Positions 35,388 to 43,507 of a stretch of DNA of 61,837 bases are shown here, in pieces. Positions within the stretch are counted from its first letter, which is position 1, and every line of letters starts with the position of its first letter. Source of the DNA: Clostridiales bacterium (GTDB taxonomy: Bacteria > Bacillota > Clostridia > Christensenellales > Aristaeellaceae); contig SVGP01000020.1 in assembly GCA_015056255.1 (NCBI GenBank), positions 1 through 61,837 on the forward strand, given 5' to 3'. The position numbers and the translations under genes are program-made. A model generated the notes under the pieces. That model was given only the letters and a program-made list of their open reading frames with translations, was not told the DNA's origin and searched no databases.

Positions 35388-36214
35388 TTTCGCCCCTCCA
35401 TCTCAAATAAATAATTGTGAATCGCATGCGCGATACCATTTTCATCATTACTCCGGGTTACAAAGCCCGCTTTTTCTTTCACCTGCGGCGCGCCGTTTCC
35501 CATGCACACGCTGTTTTTATAATAGGAAATCATTTCAAGGTCGTTGACGTCGTCTCCGAATACGGAAATCTCGTCATCCTTAAGAAAAAGCATTTTCTGA
35601 ATGCGCTGAATTGCGCTTAACTTGCTTACACCCTTATTTGAAAACTGAACCGTTTTCCCCTGATCGGTTACGTAAAACCGCGCTCGATCACCGATTTTAT
35701 CATGAAACACATTCACAAGCGCGTCCGGAAGAACGTTCTTTGAATCCACAAGCCTGTCGTAAAACACGAGTATTTTCGTGGTCGCGTGAATCGCTCCGTC
35801 ATCTATAGGGACGATCCGAGCATTCTTAAGTCCCCATGTCTGGTCCATCGAAGCGTCGGGCGGGAAATTAAACGCATATCCTTCCTCCGGCATGTGAAGC
35901 GAAAGATGAACGTTTTGAAATTCCGAAACGATTTCGATAATTTCATTTACAACATCCGCATCGATGAACGAATACGTCATTTCGCCGTTTATATATGCGC
36001 ACGCGCCATTACAGTAAACGCCGCCGTCGAACAGCGAAAACTCCCTTTCCGTCCACAAAAGCGTCTGATCCAGCCTCGGCGAACGGGCGGATGCAAAGTA
36101 TGCCTTCGCGCCCATTTTACGCGCCCAGCGGATCGCATCCACGGACGAATCGTCCACGCGCTTATTGGAATTTAAAAGCGTACCGTCCAGATCGAAAAAA
36201 AGCGCCCTGATCAT
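35384..36214 (-). CDS. Cof-type HAD-superfamily hydrolase
   Basis: 276-residue cytoplasmic phosphatase of the HAD IIB group. Motif I FFDLDGTLL (Asp8, Asp10), a Cof-type cap domain, motif III Lys in FSNKGVSKL and motif IV VFGDDVNDLEM. GGGAGG precedes the ATG. It is coupled to the GH43 gene by a 4-bp overlap, so it may dephosphorylate a sugar phosphate arising from the released pentoses (inference). Confidence 0.92.
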   Translation of the reverse strand: MIRALFFDLDGTLLNSNKRVDDSSVDAIRWARKMGAKAYFASARSPRLDQTLLWTEREFSLFDGGVYCNGACAYINGEMTYSFIDADVVNEIIEIVSEFQNVHLSLHMPEEGYAFNFPPDASMDQTWGLKNARIVPIDDGAIHATTKILVFYDRLVDSKNVLPDALVNVFHDKIGDRARFYVTDQGKTVQFSNKGVSKLSAIQRIQKMLFLKDDEISVFGDDVNDLEMISYYKNSVCMGNGAPQVKEKAGFVTRSNDENGIAHAIHNYLFEMEGRK

Positions 36215-36241
36215 GCCTTGCCTCCCTTATGCGTTTTCAAA

Positions 36242-36271
36242 ATTATACCACAAAAGTTCTTTGTTCAGCAA
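36242..36271 (-). promoter_or_regulatory. Promoter of the HAD-GH43 operon
   Basis: Minus strand TTGCTG (36271-36266), 18-bp spacer, TATAAT (36247-36242). Confidence 0.55.
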
Positions 36272-36302
36272 CACAAAATCGCTCTCCAAACTGCCGATTA
36301 TC

Positions 36303-36331
36303 TTGTATTCTCCAAAGCAATATGTTAAAAT
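36303..36331 (+). promoter_or_regulatory. Promoter of the GH9 gene
   Basis: TTGTAT (36303-36308), 17-bp spacer, TAAAAT (36326-36331). AGGAGG and the ATG follow. Confidence 0.65.
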
Positions 36332-36369
36332 AATTATACACATAAATCATTTTTCAGGAGGCAGTCGAT

Positions 36370-38847
36370 ATGCTTAAGCGCGAGGGCTTTACCCTGAACG
36401 CGGAAAAAGGATATTTTCAGAATCTGGGCGTTGACATAATGGCCTTTGACGATATATATCCCGCAGGCCACCAAAGCGGCGTAAGCATGATCATGCATGC
36501 AAAGCGCGTGCTCACCAACGGCGATATCCGCCTTGAGCAAACGCCCGGCCAGTGGCAGCCGCTTCCAAAGCAGCTGGAAAGAACGCTTGACGAAGAAAAA
36601 AACGCCATTGTAACGCATCTTCAGTATCCCGACAAGGATAACAATCTTCGCGGTTTCAACCCGATGATTTATCCGGACATTGCGCTTGATTACAAAGTAA
36701 GCGTAACGAGCGCAGGCGAAAGCGTAATCGTGCGCGTAGATTTATCTCAGCCGATACCCGAAGCCTATTACGGAAAAATCGCATTCAATATCGAGCTGTT
36801 CCCGGGCGAGCTTTTCGGAAAACCCTGGATCATGGACAAAAAATGCGGCGTCTTCCCCCGCCAGCCGAACGCGCCCACCGAAAGAAAAAAAGCCAACATT
36901 GATATTGGAAACACGCTTTCCAAAAACGAAGGCATTTCGGCGAACCTTGGTCACCTTGCAAGCCGCGTCGGCGGCTATAACCCAATCGTCGCCGACGACA
37001 TTATCGCCCTTCCCTATGCCTCGGGAAAAGCCTTCACAGCCCGCCCGGACGATATGTATTCTCGCTTTACCATCGAAAGCCGAACAGGAGAAATGCATCT
37101 GTACGACGGGCGCATGAACCACAATAACGGCTGGTTTGTATTGAGCGAAACCGTTGAAACAGGGAAAACCGCCGGCGCAATCGAATGGGTGATCACGCCA
37201 AGCGTTGTTAAAGATTGGAAATACGCGCCCGTCGTTCAGCTTTCGCAGGTCGGCTACATGCCCTCTCAAAGGAAAGTTGCGCTCATCGAGCTTGATTCCC
37301 GCGAAACGGAATTTTCGAATATAACGCTTAATAAAATCACACCCGACGGCGAAAAAAATGTCCTCACCTCCCCTGCGCATCTCTGGGGCAATTTCTTAAG
37401 GTATCAGTATCTCACCTTTGATTTCACATCCGTAACCGAAGAGGGCTTATACATCGTTCGCTATGGCGGCAGCGCATCCAGCGTCTTTACAATTTCAAGG
37501 GACGTTTATTCGCGCGGCGTATGGCAGCCGGTGCTTGAATACTTCCTGCCTGTTCAGATGTGCCACATGCGGATAAATGAAAAATACCGCGTCTGGCATG
37601 GACTGTGCCATGATGACGATGCGAAAATGGCTCCCATTAACTTTAACCACATCGACGGCTACGTGCAGGGCCCGTCTACCCTGACAAAATACAAAAGCGG
37701 CGACTGTGTTCCGGGTCTGAATCAGGGCGGCTGGCACGACGCGGGCGACTTTGATCTCAGAATCGAATCGCAGGCGGGCGAAATGTACGTGCTTTCCTCG
37801 GCATACGAAGCGTTTCATGTGGAATATGACGAAACGACGATTGATCAAAAAAGAAAAATCTGCGAAATTCATCAGCCGGACGGCAAAAACGATATTTTGC
37901 AGCAGATCGAGCACGGCGCGCTGTCCGTAGTCAGCGCATACAAATCGCTCGGCAGGCTCTATCGCGGCATCATCTGCCCGGATTTAAGACAGTACGTGCT
38001 TCTGGGCGACAGTATAAACATGACGGACAATATAAAGGGCAATTCCGACGACCGCTGGGTGTTTACCGAGGACAATCCCCCGCGCGAACTGACCACTGCC
38101 GCGCAATTGGCCGCCTCCGGCCGCGCGCTCAAGGGCTTTAACGATCAACTGTCCAGAGACTCCATCGATATTGCAAAGGCGCTTTACGAAAACACTCGAA
38201 CGGATACCGAGCGCGCCGAATGCGCAAAGCTTCACGCGGCGGTCGAGCTGTTTATGACATCAAGCGATGAAGCATACAAATACTTCATTCTGTCAAAAAA
38301 GGATTTGATTTTAAAGCACATCGCCAGTCTCGGCTCCGTTATCTGTCGCGCAGTACATAAAATCGGGGACGATTCCTTTACCGATTTCATACGCAAAGCC
38401 CTTGAAAGCGTTCAGAAGGAAATGGCTCGTCAAGCCCTCGAAACGCCCTACGGCATTCCCTATCGGCCTCATATCTGGGGCGCGGGCTGGTCGATTCAGG
38501 CGATGGGCTATAACTACTATTACCTTCACAAGGCTTTCCCCGATCTGTTTGACAAGGAGCTCATTTTAAACGCGCTCAACTTCGTTTTGGGCTGCCATCC
38601 GGGTTCAAATACTGCCTCCTTTGCATCCGGTGTCGGCGCAGTGTCGGCGACCACAGCCTACGGCTTAAACCGAGCAGACTTTTCCTATATCCCTGGCGGC
38701 GTGATTTCGGGAACTGCGCTGATCAGGCCTGATTTCCCGGAGCTTCTCACCTGGCCCTTCCTCTGGCAGCAGACGGAATACGTGCTGGGCGGCGGCTCGT
38801 CCCATTACATGTTCCTGGTGCTCGCGGCAATTGAGCTGCTCGCATAA
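36370..38847 (+). CDS. Cytosolic glycoside hydrolase family 9 protein
   Basis: 825 residues, no signal peptide. An N-terminal region of about 285 residues that I do not recognise is followed by the Ig-like CelD_N domain (VVQLSQVGYMPSQRKVALI, about 288-380) and the GH9 (alpha/alpha)6 barrel. Catalytic residues are Asp457/Asp460 in GGWHDAGDFD and Glu803 in WQQTEYVLGGG. GH9 enzymes without a signal are typically exo-acting cellodextrin or beta-glucan oligomer hydrolases; glucosaminidase activity is also known. AGGAGG lies before the ATG. It is followed at 45 bp by the alcohol dehydrogenase gene. Confidence 0.9.
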   Translation: MLKREGFTLNAEKGYFQNLGVDIMAFDDIYPAGHQSGVSMIMHAKRVLTNGDIRLEQTPGQWQPLPKQLERTLDEEKNAIVTHLQYPDKDNNLRGFNPMIYPDIALDYKVSVTSAGESVIVRVDLSQPIPEAYYGKIAFNIELFPGELFGKPWIMDKKCGVFPRQPNAPTERKKANIDIGNTLSKNEGISANLGHLASRVGGYNPIVADDIIALPYASGKAFTARPDDMYSRFTIESRTGEMHLYDGRMNHNNGWFVLSETVETGKTAGAIEWVITPSVVKDWKYAPVVQLSQVGYMPSQRKVALIELDSRETEFSNITLNKITPDGEKNVLTSPAHLWGNFLRYQYLTFDFTSVTEEGLYIVRYGGSASSVFTISRDVYSRGVWQPVLEYFLPVQMCHMRINEKYRVWHGLCHDDDAKMAPINFNHIDGYVQGPSTLTKYKSGDCVPGLNQGGWHDAGDFDLRIESQAGEMYVLSSAYEAFHVEYDETTIDQKRKICEIHQPDGKNDILQQIEHGALSVVSAYKSLGRLYRGIICPDLRQYVLLGDSINMTDNIKGNSDDRWVFTEDNPPRELTTAAQLAASGRALKGFNDQLSRDSIDIAKALYENTRTDTERAECAKLHAAVELFMTSSDEAYKYFILSKKDLILKHIASLGSVICRAVHKIGDDSFTDFIRKALESVQKEMARQALETPYGIPYRPHIWGAGWSIQAMGYNYYYLHKAFPDLFDKELILNALNFVLGCHPGSNTASFASGVGAVSATTAYGLNRADFSYIPGGVISGTALIRPDFPELLTWPFLWQQTEYVLGGGSSHYMFLVLAAIELLA

Positions 38848-38892
38848 CTACTCTGAAAATCAAAAAAACATTAAAAAAAAGGAGAGGCATTC

Positions 38893-40074
38893 ATGGACAA
38901 TTTCAATTTCTACAGCCCCACGGAATTTGTGTTCGGCGCTGATCGTGAAAACGAAGCCGGACAGATGGTGAAAAAATTCGGCGGAAAAAACGTGCTTGTG
39001 CATTTCGGCGGCGGAAGCGCAGTCAAAAGCGGCCTGATGGATCGCGTAACAAAATCCCTTGAAAACGCAGGCTTGTCTTACGTGACGCTCGGCGGCGTAA
39101 AGCCCAACCCGCGCGACACGCTGGTTTACGAGGGCATTGCGCTTTGCAAAAAGGAAAACATCGACTTTATCCTGTGCGTGGGCGGCGGAAGCGTCATTGA
39201 TTCTGCCAAGGCCATTGCGGCGGGCGTATTGTACGAAGGCGATTTCTGGGACTTCTACTCGGGCAAAGCCGCCGTCGAAAAGGCCCTGCCCGTCGGAACA
39301 GTTCTGACCATCGCAGCTGCCGGCAGCGAAGGAAGCGGCGACACCGTCATCACCCAAGAAGCCACAGGCCTTAAGCGCGGCGCAGGCTCAAACGCCCTTC
39401 GCCCCCGTTTTTCCATCATGAACCCGGCCCTTACCCAGACTCTCCCCGCCTTCCAGACGGCCTGCGGCGCATGCGACATCATGGCGCACGTGTTTGAAAG
39501 ATATTTTACCAACACCAGGGAAGTCGAAATCACCGACCGCCTGTGCGAAGCGGTGCTTCTTACCATGGTCAAGGAAGCGCCCCGCGTAATCAAGGATCCC
39601 GACAACTACGAAGCGCGCGCCAACATCATGTGGGCGGGCACAGTTGCGCACACAAACATCGTGGGCGTTGGCAGAAGTCAGGACTGGAACAGCCACAACA
39701 TCGAGCATGAGCTCTCCGGCTTCTATGACGTCGCCCATGGCGCAGGTCTTGCTGTCATCATGCCCAGCTGGATGGAATACGTAATGCCCCATAACCCCAT
39801 GCGCTTTGCCCAGATGGCCACGCGCGTTTTCGGCTGCGAAATGAACTTTAAATGTCCCGAGGAAACCGCAAAGGAAGGCATCCGCTGCTTCCGCCGCTTC
39901 TTAAAGGAACTGGGACTTCCCATTAATTTCGAAGAACTGGGCGCAAAGGAAGAAGATATTCCTGCCCTTGTCGAAAAGTTCGGCGTTGGCGACGGCAAAA
40001 CCGGCGGCTTTATGCCCCTGTCCGCAGAAGACATTTCAAACATCTACAAAATCGCCGCGCACGCGAAGGTATAA
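38893..40074 (+). CDS. Iron-containing alcohol dehydrogenase
   Basis: 393-residue NAD(P)H-dependent dehydrogenase of the BDH/YqhD type, reducing aldehydes or oxidising alcohols/polyols. N-terminal MDNFNFYSPTEFVFG, nucleotide-binding CVGGGSVIDSAKAIA, and metal-site histidines in CDIMAHVFERYF and IEHELSGFYDVAHGAGLA. AAAGGAG precedes the ATG. It is coupled to the SDR gene 12 bp downstream. A fermentative or polyol-oxidising role fits the carbohydrate neighbourhood. Confidence 0.94.
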   Translation: MDNFNFYSPTEFVFGADRENEAGQMVKKFGGKNVLVHFGGGSAVKSGLMDRVTKSLENAGLSYVTLGGVKPNPRDTLVYEGIALCKKENIDFILCVGGGSVIDSAKAIAAGVLYEGDFWDFYSGKAAVEKALPVGTVLTIAAAGSEGSGDTVITQEATGLKRGAGSNALRPRFSIMNPALTQTLPAFQTACGACDIMAHVFERYFTNTREVEITDRLCEAVLLTMVKEAPRVIKDPDNYEARANIMWAGTVAHTNIVGVGRSQDWNSHNIEHELSGFYDVAHGAGLAVIMPSWMEYVMPHNPMRFAQMATRVFGCEMNFKCPEETAKEGIRCFRRFLKELGLPINFEELGAKEEDIPALVEKFGVGDGKTGGFMPLSAEDISNIYKIAAHAKV

Positions 40075-40086
40075 GGAGATATACTT

Positions 40087-40833
40087 ATGGTAAATGTACA
40101 GGGAAAATGGTGTCTGATCACAGGCGCTGCGCGCGGTATCGGATATCTCACTGCAAAGCTCATGGCCGATAAGGGCGCAAACCTCATTCTTCACTCCAGA
40201 AATCTTACTCATACCGAGAAGATCTATAAGGAAGTAACCGAAATGGGCGTAAAGGCCTACTGCGTAGAAGCGGAGCTTTCCGAGCCTGAGCAGGTCAAAA
40301 GAATGCTTGAAGCCATCGATGCGCTGGGCGTTGAAGTCGATATCGTTTTAAATAACGCCGGCATGCAGATTGCCTATCGAACGGAATATCTTTCTACGCC
40401 CGTCAGCGATTACACACTTTCGTTCAACATCAACACCATCGCCCCCGCAATGATCATGTATCACTTCCTGCCCAAGATGATCAAAAAAGGCTTTGGAAGA
40501 ATCGTAAACACCACAAGCGGCATCCGTTTAGACCCCCACCAGGCCGGCTATTCCGCAAGCAAGGCGGCGCTTGACAAAATCACGATCGATTTAGGTCACA
40601 CCGTTCAGGGAACGGACGTTATGATCAACTTAACCGATCCCGGCTGGTGCAGAACCGACCTCGGCGGCCCCCACGCTCCGAACGCTCCCGAAAGCGCTAT
40701 TCCCGGCATCGCCGTGGGCGCATTTGTGGACGACAAAAAATCCGGAAGATATTTAAACGCCCCCTATTTTACCGGCATGACGCTTGAAGAAGCCGTCAAA
40801 AATGCCGAAAGCGAATTCGAAAGCCCGTATTAA
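40087..40833 (+). CDS. Short-chain dehydrogenase/reductase
   Basis: 248-residue NAD(P)-dependent oxidoreductase with TGAARGIG (12-19), NNAG and AGYSASKAALDK (catalytic Tyr/Lys). The tail differs from FabG-type proteins. AAGGAG lies 6 nt before the ATG. It is a partner of the upstream alcohol dehydrogenase and probably part of the same sugar/polyol route as the ABC importer downstream. Confidence 0.93.
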   Translation: MVNVQGKWCLITGAARGIGYLTAKLMADKGANLILHSRNLTHTEKIYKEVTEMGVKAYCVEAELSEPEQVKRMLEAIDALGVEVDIVLNNAGMQIAYRTEYLSTPVSDYTLSFNINTIAPAMIMYHFLPKMIKKGFGRIVNTTSGIRLDPHQAGYSASKAALDKITIDLGHTVQGTDVMINLTDPGWCRTDLGGPHAPNAPESAIPGIAVGAFVDDKKSGRYLNAPYFTGMTLEEAVKNAESEFESPY

Positions 40834-40858
40834 AAGGACAAATTGCAACAAAAGTCTT

Positions 40859-40932
40859 AAACGTTTTTAAACCTTCGTTTTTTGGTTGAAATCTCTCTCC
40901 TTTGATGTTATAATACACATAAGGTTTTAAAC
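40859..40932 (+). promoter_or_regulatory. Promoter region of the sugar ABC operon with possible operators
   Basis: TTGAAA (40886-40891), 17-bp spacer, TATAAT (40909-40914). AAACGTTT, a CG-centred palindrome of LacI-operator type, lies at 40859-40866, and GGTTTTAAACC at 40922-40932 straddles the likely start. The promoter is well supported; the operators are a guess. Confidence 0.65.
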
Positions 40933-40955
40933 CTAAATATTAAGGAGGATTACCC

Positions 40956-41909
40956 ATGAAGAAGCTTCTTGCTCTCGTACTCGCCCTTATGCTGGCTGTT
41001 GGCATGATGTCCTTTGCCGCTGCCGAAGAAGACAAGCCCTACATCGGCATTCTCGCCCCCGCGACCACCCACGGCTGGGTAGGCGGCGTTGCCTACTATG
41101 CACAGCTTGCTGCCGACTCCCTCGACATCAAGTATGAGTTCCTCACCTCTTCCGACGCTGAAGAAATGTCCTCTCAGATCGAGACCCTCATCGGCCTCGG
41201 CGTAGACGCCATCGTTGTATGGCCCCAGTTCACCGGCGTAGAAACCGCTGCTGAAAAGGCTCTGGAAGCCGGCATCAAGATCTACAACTTCGACATGATC
41301 ATCAATGTTGATGAGAAGTATGCCGATTCTATGTACATGCTCACCGGCGACAACTACGGCATGGGCTATGAAGGCGGCCGCTACATCGCTGAGAAGCTCG
41401 AAGGCGCCGGCAAAGTTATCGCTCTTTGCAAGCCCGCTGCTGGCAACGTAAACGACGACCGTATGCAGGGCTTCAAGGATTACATCGCCGAGAACGCTCC
41501 CGACATCGAGATCATCGCTGAAATCGCTTCCGACTTCACCCGTGAAGCTGGCCTCAACGACATGACCGCCGCTCTCACCGCTTACAGCGAGATCGACGCC
41601 GTCTTCTCCCTCGACGACGAAACCTCCATCGGCGCTCTGCAGGCCATCATCGAGTCCGGCCGCACCGACGTTAAGGCCATCACCGGCGGCGGCGGATGCC
41701 AGGAATACTTCAACATGATGCTCAACGAAACCTACGCAAACATCTGGGTAGCTTCCGCCACCTACTCCCCCAAGATGATCGTATCCTGCGTTGAGAACAT
41801 GGTAGCCGTTCTTCTCGGCGAAGAAATCGAGCACCTCGTTGTTGACCCCACCACCATCGTTGACCGCGACAACGCTGCAGAGTTCCTCGACGAGAACACT
41901 CCCTACTAA
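40956..41909 (+). CDS. Sugar ABC transporter substrate-binding protein (RbsB-like, periplasmic-binding type 1)
   Basis: 317 residues with a signal peptide (about 1-23, ...MMSFAAA) but no lipobox cysteine, so membrane retention is unexplained in a Gram-positive cell. Type-1 periplasmic-binding fold: IGILAPATTHGWVGGVAYYAQ, DAIVVWPQ, GRYIAEKLEGAGKVIAL, AVFSLDDETSIGALQAI. It probably binds a monosaccharide or polyol. TAAGGAGG precedes the ATG. Codon use is extremely biased, so this is probably one of the most abundant products of the region. Confidence 0.93.
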   Translation: MKKLLALVLALMLAVGMMSFAAAEEDKPYIGILAPATTHGWVGGVAYYAQLAADSLDIKYEFLTSSDAEEMSSQIETLIGLGVDAIVVWPQFTGVETAAEKALEAGIKIYNFDMIINVDEKYADSMYMLTGDNYGMGYEGGRYIAEKLEGAGKVIALCKPAAGNVNDDRMQGFKDYIAENAPDIEIIAEIASDFTREAGLNDMTAALTAYSEIDAVFSLDDETSIGALQAIIESGRTDVKAITGGGGCQEYFNMMLNETYANIWVASATYSPKMIVSCVENMVAVLLGEEIEHLVVDPTTIVDRDNAAEFLDENTPY

Positions 41910-41929
41910 TTCATTATTGTAAATCGCAC

Positions 41930-41963
41930 GCAGGCCATGATGGCGCTCACCGTCATGGCCTGC
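41930..41963 (+). terminator. Intercistronic hairpin after the binding-protein gene
   Basis: Perfect 11-bp stem GCAGGCCATGA / TCATGGCCTGC with a 12-nt loop and only TTTC after it. It is probably a partial terminator or 3'-end stabiliser giving more binding protein than ATPase/permease. Confidence 0.7.
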
Positions 41964-42002
41964 TTTCATGAAGGAAAGACTCATTAGGAGGGGACTAACG
42001 AC

Positions 42003-43487
42003 ATGTCTCTTACCATGAAGGGCATAGAGAAGGCCTTCGACTCGAATATCGTATTGAAAGGCGTTGACCTGACCCTTGAAAAGGGCGAAATCCGCGCACT
42101 GATTGGCGAAAACGGCGCGGGAAAGTCTACGCTGATGAACATTTTAGGCGGCGTTATCCAGGCGGATAAGGGCGAAATTTCAATAGACGGTAAAACGCAG
42201 AAATTTCTCTCTCCCCGCGATTCCATGAACGCCGGCATCGCTTTTATCCATCAGGAGCTGAATTTGGTTACAGATCTCAGCATCTATGAAAACCTATTTA
42301 TCGGCCGCGAAAAAAAGCGCGGCGCTTTTGTCGACCACAAATTCATGATCCGCGAATCCGAAAAGGTGTTAAAGCGCATGAATGTGGATCTCGACCCGAG
42401 AACGATGGTGCATACGCTGGATGCATCCTACAAACAGATCATCGAGATCGCCCGTGCGCTTCTCATGAAGGCCTCCATCATCATCATGGACGAGCCTACG
42501 ACTTCGCTTACTGAAGTCGAAATTGAACGTGTATTCAACATGATGAAAACGCTGAAAGGTCAAGGCGTGTCCATCATTTTTATATCGCACAAGCTGCCCG
42601 AAATCCTGACCATCTGCGATACCTTCTCAGTCTTAAGAGACGGCGTTTTGGTGCTCTCGGGAAATGTAGAGGACGCAACCGAAGCCTCCCTTGCAAAAGC
42701 CATGATCGGCCACGACGTAAGAACCGAAAAGCTTTCGAGAAACGCCGAGATTACAACGGAAGCCTTGTCCGTTAAAAATCTCTCCTCAGGCCGCCTGTTT
42801 AAAAACATCTCCTTCACGCTTAAAAAGGGCGAGATTCTGGGCTTTACAGGCCTTCTGGGCGACGGTCGAAGCGAGCTTTTCCAAACGGTATTCGGTGCAA
42901 ATCCCGATTACACAGGCGTAATCACGGTAAAGGGGAAGCCAATCAAAATGCGCACCACCCGAAACGCCTATAAGGCGGGCATCGGATATGTGCCCAGAGA
43001 CCGAAAGGAAAACGGCATTATAAAGGATTTGACCATCCTTGAAAACGGCTCGATCGTCACCTATGAAGAGCTTTCGCGCTTTCTTCTGATCGATCACAAA
43101 AAGGAACGGGCACAGATGGAAAAGCAGAAAAAGAACCTTTCCATCAAGCTCGATTCCATGCAGGATAAAATCACCAGCCTTTCCGGCGGCAACCAGCAAA
43201 AGGTGGTTCTCGCCAAATGGCTGAACGCCGATCCCGATATTCTGATCTTCGATAACCCCACTCAGGGCGTTGACGTAGGCGCAAAGGAAGAGATTTACGA
43301 CATCATCCTCTCCTTATCCGAGCAGGGCAAGGCCATCTGCATTCTGTCCAGCGAAGCGCAGGAGATCATCCGCCTTTGCGACAGAGCCCTGGTCATGTTC
43401 CACGGCGAAATCAGGGGCGAGCTGGACGGCGATATGCTGACCGATCACAACATTATGCTGCTGGCAACCGGCGGCAAAATCGAATGA
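42003..43487 (+). CDS. Sugar ABC transporter ATP-binding protein (RbsA/MglA-like)
   Basis: 494 residues with two fused nucleotide-binding domains: the first has Walker A GENGAGKSTL and MDEPTTSLTE, the second LSGGNQQKVVLAKWL and FDNPTQGVDVGAKEEIY. The second Walker A is degenerate (FTGLLGDGRSELF), normal for this family. GGAGGGG precedes the ATG. The operon continues into the permease 20 bp downstream. Confidence 0.96.
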   Translation: MSLTMKGIEKAFDSNIVLKGVDLTLEKGEIRALIGENGAGKSTLMNILGGVIQADKGEISIDGKTQKFLSPRDSMNAGIAFIHQELNLVTDLSIYENLFIGREKKRGAFVDHKFMIRESEKVLKRMNVDLDPRTMVHTLDASYKQIIEIARALLMKASIIIMDEPTTSLTEVEIERVFNMMKTLKGQGVSIIFISHKLPEILTICDTFSVLRDGVLVLSGNVEDATEASLAKAMIGHDVRTEKLSRNAEITTEALSVKNLSSGRLFKNISFTLKKGEILGFTGLLGDGRSELFQTVFGANPDYTGVITVKGKPIKMRTTRNAYKAGIGYVPRDRKENGIIKDLTILENGSIVTYEELSRFLLIDHKKERAQMEKQKKNLSIKLDSMQDKITSLSGGNQQKVVLAKWLNADPDILIFDNPTQGVDVGAKEEIYDIILSLSEQGKAICILSSEAQEIIRLCDRALVMFHGEIRGELDGDMLTDHNIMLLATGGKIE

Positions 43488-43507
43488 AGCGGAGAGGAAG
43501 AAAGTAT

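Noticed and set aside
40950..41984. 344-codon antisense frame opposite the binding-protein gene
   Set aside because: Arises from the extreme codon bias of the real gene; no start signal or recognisable protein.
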